Source: Roseateles toxinivorans
GTDB lineage: Bacteria > Pseudomonadota > Gammaproteobacteria > Burkholderiales > Burkholderiaceae_C
Reading direction: 5' to 3'
DNA length: 64,000 nucleotides
Assembly (NCBI RefSeq): GCF_004362525.1
Contig: NZ_SNXS01000005.1
Span: 248,001-312,000, forward strand
Part shown: positions 35,108-42,554 of the stretch, piece after piece
Position numbering within the stretch: position 1 is the stretch's first letter
Layout of the letters: the number at the start of each line of letters is the position of its first letter
Position numbers and translations under genes: made by a program
Notes under the pieces: generated by a model
Database searches by the model: none
Told to the model about the DNA's origin: nothing
The model's input: only the letters and a program-made list of their open reading frames with translations

Positions 35108-35995
35108 GTGCGACTCATGATGCGACCGCCCTCTGTCCTGGGCCGCCTGTGGCGGCGGGCGCTGCGCTGGCTGGCGGCAGTCCTGTCGCTTCAGGCCGCG
35201 GCGGCATTGGCCGCGCCGGCCCAGCCCAGCTGCCCCGAGCGGCCGATACGCGTGGGCCTGTACGAGCTCGGCCCCTTCCATTCGTTGCCACGCGGCGCCA
35301 GGCAGGGTGCCGGCCTGGATCGCGACATCGTCGCCGAACTGCAAAAGCGCAGCGGCTGCAGCTTCAGCTTCGAGACCATGGCGCGGGCGCGCATCTGGAT
35401 CGAGCTGCGCGCCGGCCGGTTGGACATGACCCTGTCGGCCCTGCATTCGGACGATAGGGCCAGCTATAGCTGGTTGCACCCCTTGATGCAGATGCAGAGC
35501 CTGACCCTGCTGCCCCGCGAGCTGCTGCCCGAAGGGAGCTCGCGCAGCGCCTTCATCGCGCGCCCGGGCTGGGTGCTGGGTGTGGTGCGCGGCTACCAGC
35601 ATCAGGCTACCGATCAGGCCATGATCGATGCCCTCAGGGCCGAGCAGCGCGTGCTGGAGGTGGTGGATCAGCCGGCGCTGTTTGCCAAGCTGCGTGCCGG
35701 CCAGATCCACGCGATGTTTTCCTACCCCATGGTCTATCGCCACTATCTGCAGGCCGAGGAGCTGCAGGAGCGCTTTGCCACCACGCGCTGGGACGCCGAA
35801 GAGAAGTCCTCCCTCGTCAATCTGGCGCTGAGCAAGGAGACCTTCACAGCCGAACAGGCACAGCGCTGGCGCCGGCTGACCGACCAGCTCAGCCGCGATG
35901 GCACGGTGGAGCGGCTGTTGCTGCGCTATGTGCCGCCGGCCGAGGCACGCGGCATGCTGCTGCCCGCCACCCAACTTGCCGGACAAGCCCCCTGA
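35108..35995 (+). CDS. periplasmic solute-binding-like protein (SBP_bac_3 type)
   Basis: The 295-residue protein has an N-terminal signal sequence (cut near A-L-A-A-P) and the extracellular solute-binding fold: I-R-V-G-L-Y-E-L-G-P-F, then G-A-G-L-D-R-D-I-V-A-E-L, then R-L-D-M-T-L-S-A-L. No permease is nearby, so it may be a sensor or orphan binding protein. It follows the GGDEF-EAL gene after 90 bases. The start is GTG at 35108; ATGs at 35117 and 35120 are alternatives. The ligand is unknown. Confidence 0.82.
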   Translation: MRLMMRPPSVLGRLWRRALRWLAAVLSLQAAAALAAPAQPSCPERPIRVGLYELGPFHSLPRGARQGAGLDRDIVAELQKRSGCSFSFETMARARIWIELRAGRLDMTLSALHSDDRASYSWLHPLMQMQSLTLLPRELLPEGSSRSAFIARPGWVLGVVRGYQHQATDQAMIDALRAEQRVLEVVDQPALFAKLRAGQIHAMFSYPMVYRHYLQAEELQERFATTRWDAEEKSSLVNLALSKETFTAEQAQRWRRLTDQLSRDGTVERLLLRYVPPAEARGMLLPATQLAGQAP

Positions 35996-36000
35996 ATCCC

Positions 36001-37062
36001 ATGCACATAGGCATCCTGACCGGCGGCGGCGACTGCCCCGGCCTCAACGCGGTGATACGCGCCGTGACCCTGGCCCTGCTGAACCAGGGCGCGGCCCGGG
36101 TCACCGGCATCCGGCGCGGCTTTCTGGGCCTGCTGACCCGGGACGTCGTCAAGCTGGACGAAGCGGCCGTGGCCGGCATCCTGGCTCAGGGCGGCACCAT
36201 GCTGGGCACGCACAACCGCTGCGACCCCTTTCACTATTTCGGTGCGGGCGGCGCCGATGTGTCGGCCCAGGCGATGGCCTATGTGCGCGAGCTCGGGCTG
36301 GACGCGCTGGTGGCCATAGGCGGCGACGGCACGATGACCATTGCCCAACGCTTCGCCGCGCTGGGCCTGCCGGTGGTCGGCGTGCCCAAGACCATAGACA
36401 ACGACATCTGCCACAACGAACGCAGCTTCGGTTTCGACAGCGCCGTGGCGGTGGTGGCCGAGGCGCTGGACAGGCTGGACACCACCGCGCGCAGCCACGG
36501 CCGCGTGATGATTGTCGAGACCATGGGCCGCTATGCGGGCTGGATTGCACTGGAGGGCGGCCTGGCCGGCGGCGCCCAGGTCATCCTGCTGCCCGAGTTG
36601 CCCTACCGGCTGGAGGCGGTGGCCGAGGTCTGCCGCCAACGTGAGGCGAGCCAGGGCTACACGCTGATCTGCATCGCCGAGGGCGCCAAGGCGCAGGGCG
36701 GTGGCTTGACGGTGGCCCGCACCTTGGCCGACAGCCCCGACCCGCTGCGCCTGGGCGGGGTCGGTGCGGTGCTGGCGCAGCAGCTGCAGCCACTGGTCCA
36801 GAGCGAGGTGCGCTCCACTCTCTTGGGCCATGTGCAGCGCGGCGGCTCGCCCACGCCGTTCGACCGCGTGCTGGCCACCCGTTTCGGCTATGCCGCCGCA
36901 CAGCGAGTGCTGCGCCGTGAATGGGGCTGCATGGTGGCGCTCGCCGGGGCCGAGATCGTCAGCGTGCCGCTGGAGACCGTCGCCGGCTGCAGCCGGCCGG
37001 TGCCCGCCGACCACGAGCTGCTGGCGGCGGCGCGCGGGCTGGGCATTTCATTGGGGGTCTAG
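36001..37062 (+). CDS. pfkA: 6-phosphofructokinase (ATP-type residue 104, Lys124)
   Basis: This 353-residue enzyme phosphorylates fructose 6-phosphate. It shows G-G-G-D-C-P-G-L-N (about 8-16), I-G-G-D-G-T, V-P-K-T-I-D-N-D and M-G-R-Y-A-G. The phosphoryl-donor site has Gly in G-G-D-G-T (E. coli position 104), as in ATP enzymes, but Lys in P-K-T-I-D-N-D (position 124), as in PPi enzymes. This mix is typical of the group III ATP enzymes of actinobacteria. It starts five bases after the binding-protein gene and converges with the next gene, with a four-base overlap. Confidence 0.92.
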   Translation: MHIGILTGGGDCPGLNAVIRAVTLALLNQGAARVTGIRRGFLGLLTRDVVKLDEAAVAGILAQGGTMLGTHNRCDPFHYFGAGGADVSAQAMAYVRELGLDALVAIGGDGTMTIAQRFAALGLPVVGVPKTIDNDICHNERSFGFDSAVAVVAEALDRLDTTARSHGRVMIVETMGRYAGWIALEGGLAGGAQVILLPELPYRLEAVAEVCRQREASQGYTLICIAEGAKAQGGGLTVARTLADSPDPLRLGGVGAVLAQQLQPLVQSEVRSTLLGHVQRGGSPTPFDRVLATRFGYAAAQRVLRREWGCMVALAGAEIVSVPLETVAGCSRPVPADHELLAAARGLGISLGV

Positions 37063-38303
37063 CGTCTGTCGGGCGCGACCTCCAGCGTCATGCCGGCCGC
37101 GCGCAAGCGCCGGGCCAGCACCTCGCCCAGGCCGCTGGCCGGGGTCAGCACCCCGCCGTACATTGCACCGCCAGGCAGATCGGCGCCATCGAGCGCCAAG
37201 GCCAGCGCGGCCTCGCAGACAAAGCGCGTGGTCGCGCGATTGCCCGGGTCACCCTGGCCGGCCACGCGGCCGCGCAGCCGGTGGCCGCCGACGCTTCTGC
37301 CGATCAGCTCGCATCGGAAGGAGCCGCCGTCCATGCTGCGCTCGGACGGGCCGCTGCCAGGGCCGGGGCCTAGCCGCCGTGCGAGCGCGCGCAAAGGCGG
37401 CAAGCGCAGTGCCGCCATGCCGACACCGAGGCCCAAGGTCACGCCGCCGGCCGTCAGCGCCGCGGCCGGCCCCTTGCCGTAGCGCAGATACTCCTGGTAG
37501 CTGAAGTCGGCCGCATAGGCCGTGTCGCCTGACGCCGCGAGCAGCGCGGCACTGCGCCGCACCACGCGCGTGTTGATCGGGCCCATCACGAAGGGGCCGA
37601 GCCAGGCGCCGAAGTCGGCGTCATGGTACGGCGCGATCGGATCGCCCTGCCCGGCCGCGGCCGGCGGCGCGCTGCCTTCGGGATTGAGCAGGAAGGGCTG
37701 GGCAAAGAGCTTGCTCTGGCCCTCATCCATCATGTTCAGGGCGGAGGCCAGGGTGCCGCCGTTGAGCCCGCCGCGCAACGCATGGCAGGCCTTGACGCTG
37801 ACGCAGGACTCGCCGAAGCGCAGCTGGATCGCATGGGCGACCAGCCAGGCGCCCAGATCGGAGGGCACCGAGTCGAAGCCGCAGCAGGGGATGATGCGTG
37901 TGCCATCGCGGGCGGCACGGTCGTGATGCCGGTCGATCAGGCCGCGCACCCAGGGGGTCTCGCCGGTGATGTCCACATAGTGGGTGCGCTGCTCGACGCA
38001 GGCGGCCACCAGGGCCGAACCGTGCAGCGCGAATGGCCCGGCGGTGCTGAGCACCACGCGCGTCTGCGCCGCCAGGGCGTTCAGCGCCGCCGCGTCCTGC
38101 GCGTCGGCCACGATGAGGCCGGCCGCCGCGGCGCCGGGGCCGCAGGCCTCGCGCACCTGCCGCAGCTTCACCTCGTCGCGGCCCGCCAGGGCCCAGCGCA
38201 GGCCGGTCGGCGCGTGCTCGGCAAAATAGGCCACCGTCTGGCGGCCGACAAAGCCGCTGGCGCCGTAGAGCACGACCTCGTAGCTTCGCGGTTTCCCGGC
38301 CAT
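37059..38303 (-). CDS. saccharopine dehydrogenase-like NAD(P)-binding reductase
   Basis: The 414-residue protein begins with a Rossmann motif G-A-S-G-F-V-G-R-Q (about 14-22). It continues with the saccharopine dehydrogenase/trans-acting enoyl reductase pattern: A-L-A-G-R near 38, G-P-F-A-L-H-G near 88, Y-V-D-I-T-G-E near 107 and G-F-D-S-V-P-S-D near 142. Members include mycobacterial enoyl reductases for lipid synthesis, but most have no known substrate. It is the last gene of a minus-strand run after the permease (49 bases away). Confidence 0.88.
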   Translation of the reverse strand: MAGKPRSYEVVLYGASGFVGRQTVAYFAEHAPTGLRWALAGRDEVKLRQVREACGPGAAAAGLIVADAQDAAALNALAAQTRVVLSTAGPFALHGSALVAACVEQRTHYVDITGETPWVRGLIDRHHDRAARDGTRIIPCCGFDSVPSDLGAWLVAHAIQLRFGESCVSVKACHALRGGLNGGTLASALNMMDEGQSKLFAQPFLLNPEGSAPPAAAGQGDPIAPYHDADFGAWLGPFVMGPINTRVVRRSAALLAASGDTAYAADFSYQEYLRYGKGPAAALTAGGVTLGLGVGMAALRLPPLRALARRLGPGPGSGPSERSMDGGSFRCELIGRSVGGHRLRGRVAGQGDPGNRATTRFVCEAALALALDGADLPGGAMYGGVLTPASGLGEVLARRLRAAGMTLEVAPDRR

Positions 38304-38352
38304 GCACCCTCCTGCCTGTGTTGGCCCGATCTTACGGGGCTGCGGAGCCGGC

Positions 38353-39348
38353 TCAGCGCAACAATTGCTGGGCCGCGCTGACGTACAACGGAATGCCGAT
38401 CAGGATGTTGAACGGGAACGTCAGCCCCAGTGACATGCCGAAATACAGCGATGGCTGGGCTTCGGGAATGGCCTGGCGCACCACCGCCGGCACGGCGATG
38501 TAGGAGGCGCTGGCGGCCAGCACCACCAGCAGCGCGCCGTCACCCGGGCTCATGCCCACGGCCCAGGCCAGGGCCAGGGCCAGCGTCGCATGGACCAGCG
38601 GCCCGCCCAGCGCGTAGGCCAGCAGCCAGGGCGACTTGCCGCGGAGCTCGCCCAGATTGCGCGAGGCCATCAGGCCCATGTCGAGCAGGAAGAAGGCCAG
38701 CATGCCCTTGAACAAATCGACCGAGAACGGTTGCATGGCGCTCTGCCCGGCCTCGCCGGTCAGCAGGCCCACAGCCATGGCGCCGAGCAGCAGCAGCTGG
38801 GCGCCGTCGGTGAAGGACTCATGCAGCACCTTGCGCATCGACACGCCACCGGCTTGTGTGACGGGCGGGTGGGCCCCGGCCGGCGCGCTGGCGGCCTGGC
38901 GCTGGCGCACGAGGTTGGACAGCAGCACGGCCATCAGTATGGCCGGCGACTCCATCAGCGCCATCGCCGCTGCCATATGACCGCCGAAGGCAATGCCATG
39001 GTTGTCGAGGTACTGCACGGCGGTGATGAAGGTCACGGCGCTGACCGAGCCATAGGTGGCGGCGATGGCTGCGGCGTCGAATCCGGACAGGAAGCGGCGC
39101 AGCAACAGGTAGCCCAGGGCCGGCACCACCACCGCCATGACCAGGGCACAGGCCAGGCTGACCAGCACCTCGGGCGTCAGCCCCGACCTGGCCAGCGCGA
39201 AGCCGCCCTTCAGGCCCAGGGCCATCAGCAGATAGAGCGACAGAAAGCGCGAGATCGGTGCGGGAATCTCGAGGTTCGATTTCACCAATCCGGCCAGCAT
39301 GCCGAAGACGAAGAACAGGATCGCGGGGTCAAGCAGGCTCTGCATCAA
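38353..39348 (-). CDS. SbtA-like sodium-dependent bicarbonate permease
   Basis: The 331-residue membrane protein has about ten helices and fits the SbtA family: L-A-G-L-V-K-S-N-L-E-I-P near residue 20, A-T-Y-G-S-V-S-A-V-T-F near 96, and a second-half Y-I-A-V-P-A-V-V-R-Q-A-I-P-E-A near 285. SbtA imports bicarbonate with sodium in cyanobacteria; homologs in heterotrophs may feed carboxylases. No SbtB (PII-like) partner is seen beside it. An overlapping small frame upstream may be a companion. Confidence 0.88.
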   Translation of the reverse strand: MMQSLLDPAILFFVFGMLAGLVKSNLEIPAPISRFLSLYLLMALGLKGGFALARSGLTPEVLVSLACALVMAVVVPALGYLLLRRFLSGFDAAAIAATYGSVSAVTFITAVQYLDNHGIAFGGHMAAAMALMESPAILMAVLLSNLVRQRQAASAPAGAHPPVTQAGGVSMRKVLHESFTDGAQLLLLGAMAVGLLTGEAGQSAMQPFSVDLFKGMLAFFLLDMGLMASRNLGELRGKSPWLLAYALGGPLVHATLALALAWAVGMSPGDGALLVVLAASASYIAVPAVVRQAIPEAQPSLYFGMSLGLTFPFNILIGIPLYVSAAQQLLR

Positions 39349-39358
39349 TGCGGCCCCA

Positions 39359-39511
39359 TCAGACAGGATTCGCCGGCCTGACCGGAAGCGTCGGCCCGGC
39401 CTGCGTCTTCCACAGCGAGAAGATCACGCCATCGGCAATCAGCAGCGCCGTGACGAAGGCGGCGAAGGCCAGCCACAGCCAGGGGTGGTTGGCCCGGAAA
39501 CGGCAGGTCAA
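39359..39511 (-). CDS. possible 50-residue single-pass membrane protein
   Basis: A TTG-initiated frame of 50 residues ends ten bases before the permease start. It encodes one transmembrane helix (about 11-34, W-L-W-L-A-F-A-A-F-V-T-A-L-L) followed by a short polar tail (T-L-P-V-R-P-A-N-P-V). An in-frame stop lies just upstream, so it is either a true small protein or the tail of a truncated membrane protein. The overlapping frame that starts with ATG has no coding character. Confidence 0.4.
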   Translation of the reverse strand: MTCRFRANHPWLWLAFAAFVTALLIADGVIFSLWKTQAGPTLPVRPANPV

Positions 39512-39609
39512 GAAGGGCGATCAGGGGATCCAAGACTTGAGTCTCCGGTCAGCAGCGGTGGAAGTGGGTGGCATGGGCGGGGGCGATGTTGAGGACGAGG
39601 CCCCGGTCC

Positions 39610-40035
39610 TCAATGCGGGAGGGGCGCTGCGGCGGCCTCGAACATGGCGTGCTGCAGGCCCCATTGCTCGACCGCTGCCACCAGCACGATGGACTCGCCG
39701 TCCGAGACATGCGCATCTGCCTCGACCACGGCCACGCACAGCTGCAGCACCGTCAGTCGCAACGCCGGGTCGTCGATCTCGGCCAGCAGCGTGGACAGCG
39801 TGCGCGGATCGATGCGACAGGCATCGGCCCGACTTAGGTGAGCGGTGATGAGCAGGTCTTCGCACAGGGCGTGCACGATGTCGTGGAGCTCGCTGGGCGC
39901 CAGACCCAAACGACCGGGTGCGTTGAGACGGGCCAGCACGTCGAGTTCGGCCTTGCCCAGGTGTTCGTCGGCGACCAGCGCCAGCGCGACGATGCGGGCG
40001 GCGGCTTGAGGACTGTTGCGGGTATAGCTGCGCAT
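39610..40035 (-). CDS. TerB-like protein
   Basis: The 141-residue helical protein has the TerB-like pattern: A-D-E-H-L-G-K-A-E near residue 22, and V-A-V-V-E-A-D-A-H-V-S-D-G-E near 105. These acidic patches bind divalent metal in TerB. TerB family proteins are linked to tellurite resistance and to membrane-associated stress complexes. Here it stands without terC/D/Z genes, 32 bases after an HPF/RaiA-like gene, so a general stress role is more likely than tellurite resistance. Confidence 0.75.
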   Translation of the reverse strand: MRSYTRNSPQAAARIVALALVADEHLGKAELDVLARLNAPGRLGLAPSELHDIVHALCEDLLITAHLSRADACRIDPRTLSTLLAEIDDPALRLTVLQLCVAVVEADAHVSDGESIVLVAAVEQWGLQHAMFEAAAAPLPH

Positions 40036-40067
40036 GAGAGATCTCTCCTTGATTGGGCTTCGGGGGC

Positions 40068-40409
40068 TCAGTCGCCGTAAGGTTCAGGCAGCGGGCGGAC
40101 CCGCCGGTGCTCGCGTTGACGACGCCACAGCCGGGTCAGCAGGTGCACGGCACGCGACAGCACCCGGTCCAGGGCGCTGCGCCAGTCCGTGTCGACCGCA
40201 CTGAGCACCAGGGGACCCGAGGCGTTGGTGTGCAGTTCGATCTGGCAGCGCTTGTCCACCCCGCCACGAGGCCCATTGACATCAAGCAGTTGCACGCGCG
40301 CCCGCGAAACCAGCCACGTCAGGCGGCGCATCGAGAACTGCACCCGGCGGTGCACCAGCTCACGCAGCTCCAGACCTTCGCGATCGCGGGATTCGAACAG
40401 TACTTGCAT
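40068..40409 (-). CDS. HPF/RaiA-family ribosome-associated protein
   Basis: This 113-residue protein matches the short hibernation-factor fold. It has L-R-E-L-V-H-R-R-V near residue 18, R-V-Q-L-L-D-V-N-G-P near 40, K-R-C-Q-I-E-L near 55 and a C-terminal A-L-D-R-V-L-S-R-A-V-H-L-L helix with a basic tail. Hibernation factors bind the 30S decoding region in stationary phase or stress. The ATG at 40409 starts the fold. It is followed by the TerB-like gene and is divergent from nhaR, with a 99-base AT-rich gap that may hold both promoters. Confidence 0.8.
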   Translation of the reverse strand: MQVLFESRDREGLELRELVHRRVQFSMRRLTWLVSRARVQLLDVNGPRGGVDKRCQIELHTNASGPLVLSAVDTDWRSALDRVLSRAVHLLTRLWRRQREHRRVRPLPEPYGD

Positions 40410-40508
40410 GACCACACTCCTAGGCTTGAACGGTGAGCGGACGATAGACCTCATCACCCAACTAAAAAAGCAGACAATTAGCGAACAACACTTCCCAAAA
40501 AGCGGAAT

Positions 40509-41489
40509 ATGAGCTTGGACTTCAGCTACCGTCACCTGTACTACTTCTGGGTCGTGGCCCATGAGGGCGGCATCTCGCGCGCGGCCGAGCGCCTGGGGAT
40601 GGCGGTGCAGACCGTCAGCACCCAGGTGCGGGAACTGGAGCGCTCGCTGGGCCACAGCCTGCTCAAGCCCGCAGGCCGGGGCCTGGTGCTGACCGAGGCA
40701 GGCAAGGCGGCCATGCGTCAGGCCGAACTGATCTTCCAGCTCGGCGAGCAACTGCCTGGCGTGGTGCGTGATGCGGTCAGCTCACCCTCGGTGCGGCTGA
40801 CGGTGGGCATTTCGGACGGACTGCCCAAGCTGGTCATACGGCACCTGATGCAGCCCGTGATGCACGAGCCCCGGCTGCGCCTGCTGTGCCATGAGGCCGA
40901 GTTTGCCGACCTGCTGGCGGACCTGGCCCTGCACCGGCTCGACGTGGTGCTGGCCGACCGGCCCGTGCCGGCCCATCCGAACCTGAAGGTTTACGGCCAC
41001 AAGCTGGGCGCCTCCGCGCTGGGCTGGTATGCCTGCCCCAGCCTGCTCGAAGCCGCCTGCAGGGGCTTCCCGCAGTCGCTGGCCGAGGTGCCCGTGCTGC
41101 TGCCCACCGCGCACGTCGCGGTTCGCGGCCGCATCGACCTGTGGTTCGAGCGCCTGGGCGTGCGGCCGCGCGTGGTCGGCGAGTTCGAGGACAGCGCGCT
41201 GCTCAAGACCTTCGGCGCCAGCGGCATGGGGGTGTTCCCGGCTGCCGAACTGGTGCATGAGGAACTGGTCCACCGCTACCAGGTGCAGCGGGTCGGGCAT
41301 TGCGACGGCGTCGAGGAGCAGTATTTTGCGATCGGCACCGAGCGGAAGATTTCGCACCCGCTGGTGCAACGCCTGCTAACGCCGCGCGCCGGCCCCGCCG
41401 CGGACTCACCGGACGCTAAAGGCGTGGCGGCCATTGGTGCGTCTCGCCCTGACAGGACAGGCACCAGGCATAGAGCGCGTCATACATGA
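40509..41489 (+). CDS. nhaR: LysR-family regulator NhaR
   Basis: The 326-residue protein starts with the NhaR-type helix-turn-helix (N-terminal F-S-Y-R-H-L-Y-Y-F-W-V-V, then A-V-Q-T-V-S-T-Q-V-R-E-L-E). Its LysR effector domain keeps the NhaR pattern G-I-S-D-G-L-P-K and G-V-F-P-A-A. NhaR senses sodium and activates nhaA in E. coli, but no antiporter gene is in the window. Its last 25 codons overlap the convergent chromate gene and add a basic tail absent from typical NhaR (about 300 residues), so the C-terminus may be an accident of a lost stop. Confidence 0.88.
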   Translation: MSLDFSYRHLYYFWVVAHEGGISRAAERLGMAVQTVSTQVRELERSLGHSLLKPAGRGLVLTEAGKAAMRQAELIFQLGEQLPGVVRDAVSSPSVRLTVGISDGLPKLVIRHLMQPVMHEPRLRLLCHEAEFADLLADLALHRLDVVLADRPVPAHPNLKVYGHKLGASALGWYACPSLLEAACRGFPQSLAEVPVLLPTAHVAVRGRIDLWFERLGVRPRVVGEFEDSALLKTFGASGMGVFPAAELVHEELVHRYQVQRVGHCDGVEEQYFAIGTERKISHPLVQRLLTPRAGPAADSPDAKGVAAIGASRPDRTGTRHRARHT

Positions 41490-41868
41490 CCAGGCCATGG
41501 GCCAGCATCTCGTGGTCGTCGCTGAATTGTTGCGACAGGCCCAGCGAGATCGCATAAAGGCCGGCCGACTGCGGCGTCAGGTCCAGGCGCGAGGTGTCGG
41601 CGCCGCGCACGATCAGCGCCAGTTGCCGAAGCGCCGGTTCGTCTAGCCCGTACTTGACCAGAAAGGCATCGAAGCTGCACAGCTCGCCGACATGGCTCAT
41701 CTCGACGCCGGGAATGTCGTAGGGCACGGCACCCAGCCGCTGCGCCTGCGCCATCACCTCACCGGCGGGCACGTAGAGGAACTCCGGCTCGCGGTCGATG
41801 AAGCGGGCGATCAGCCAGGGGCAGGCAATGCGGTCTATCTTGGGCCGCTCGCGGGTGATCCACTTCAT
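41416..41868 (-). CDS. stand-alone ChrB C-terminal domain protein (chromate resistance)
   Basis: The 150-residue protein matches the ChrB C-terminal domain: R-P-K-I-D-R-I-A-C-P-W-L-I-A-R-F-I-D near residue 8, and S-F-D-A-F-L-V-K-Y near 70. It lacks the N-terminal DNA-binding part of ChrB. It is the fourth gene of the chromate operon, overlapping the rhodanese fusion gene by four bases, and its 3' end overlaps nhaR. The domain may sense or handle chromate or its reduction products; this is inference. Confidence 0.85.
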   Translation of the reverse strand: MKWITRERPKIDRIACPWLIARFIDREPEFLYVPAGEVMAQAQRLGAVPYDIPGVEMSHVGELCSFDAFLVKYGLDEPALRQLALIVRGADTSRLDLTPQSAGLYAISLGLSQQFSDDHEMLAHGLVMYDALYAWCLSCQGETHQWPPRL

Positions 41869-42545
41869 GATGGCTCTCCATTCGCTGTTTCCTGCTTGCG
41901 CTGCACCGGCAGGCCGTCTTTCTGCCAGCCATCGATGCCGCCGGGCAGGAAGCGGGCATCGACGCCCAGCGCGCGCAGCCGCATTGCCGTCGAGCGGCCG
42001 ACCTCGTGGCCATAGACGCAATAGACGAGCACCTCACGGCCGACGGGCAACTCGGCCGCCCATTGGGCCACCAGGGCCGGGTCTTGCCAGCGGGCACCGG
42101 GCAGCATCGTCAGCGCCTGCTCGAACACGCCGGCGCGGCGCACATCGAGCAGCAGCGCTCTGTCCACCGCGCTGCGGTCGGCGGCGAAGGCGTCGCTGCT
42201 GGCATGGACGGCATGCTGGTAGCGTTCGTAGACCTGGGGCCAGTCGATGCGGTCGATCTCGGCCGGCCCGGCGCCTTGCAGCGCCAGCACCGGCAGGCTG
42301 CCGGTGGGTGCTTCGCCCTGCCCGGCCACCACCTGATTGACCAGCCGCCCCTCGGCGGGCACGAAGCTGAGCAGGGTCCAACCCGGCTGCGCGGCCAGCG
42401 CCGCGCTCATGGCCGCATACTGCTCGCGCCAGCCCGCCACGCTGCCGAAGGCGCTGCTCAGTGCCAGCGCCATGGCCGGGGCCATGTCTTGCGCAGCGGA
42501 GGCGAGGCTGGCCTCGCTCAGGGCTTGGATCTCGATTGCGTTCAT
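41865..42545 (-). CDS. degenerate Fe/Mn superoxide dismutase-like domain fused to rhodanese
   Basis: The 226-residue protein has two parts. Residues about 30-120 resemble the C-terminal domain of Fe/Mn superoxide dismutase (F-G-S-V-A-G-W-R-E-Q-Y, then G-W-T-L-L-S-F, then D-W-P-Q-V-Y-E-R-Y). The normal D-x-W-E-H metal-ligand segment is lost. Residues about 128-215 are a rhodanese with L-L-D-V-R-R and active-site Cys in V-Y-C-V-Y-G-H-E-V-G. Chromate operons elsewhere carry separate chrC (dismutase) and chrE (rhodanese) genes, so this looks like their fusion. It sits nine bases after chrA. Confidence 0.75.
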   Translation of the reverse strand: MNAIEIQALSEASLASAAQDMAPAMALALSSAFGSVAGWREQYAAMSAALAAQPGWTLLSFVPAEGRLVNQVVAGQGEAPTGSLPVLALQGAGPAEIDRIDWPQVYERYQHAVHASSDAFAADRSAVDRALLLDVRRAGVFEQALTMLPGARWQDPALVAQWAAELPVGREVLVYCVYGHEVGRSTAMRLRALGVDARFLPGGIDGWQKDGLPVQRKQETANGEPS

Positions 42546-42554
42546 GGCGATTCC

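Noticed and set aside
39345-39533. ATG-started 62-residue frame before the bicarbonate permease
   Set aside because: Its sequence has no hydrophobic or motif structure; an overlapping TTG frame encodes a better membrane-like peptide.
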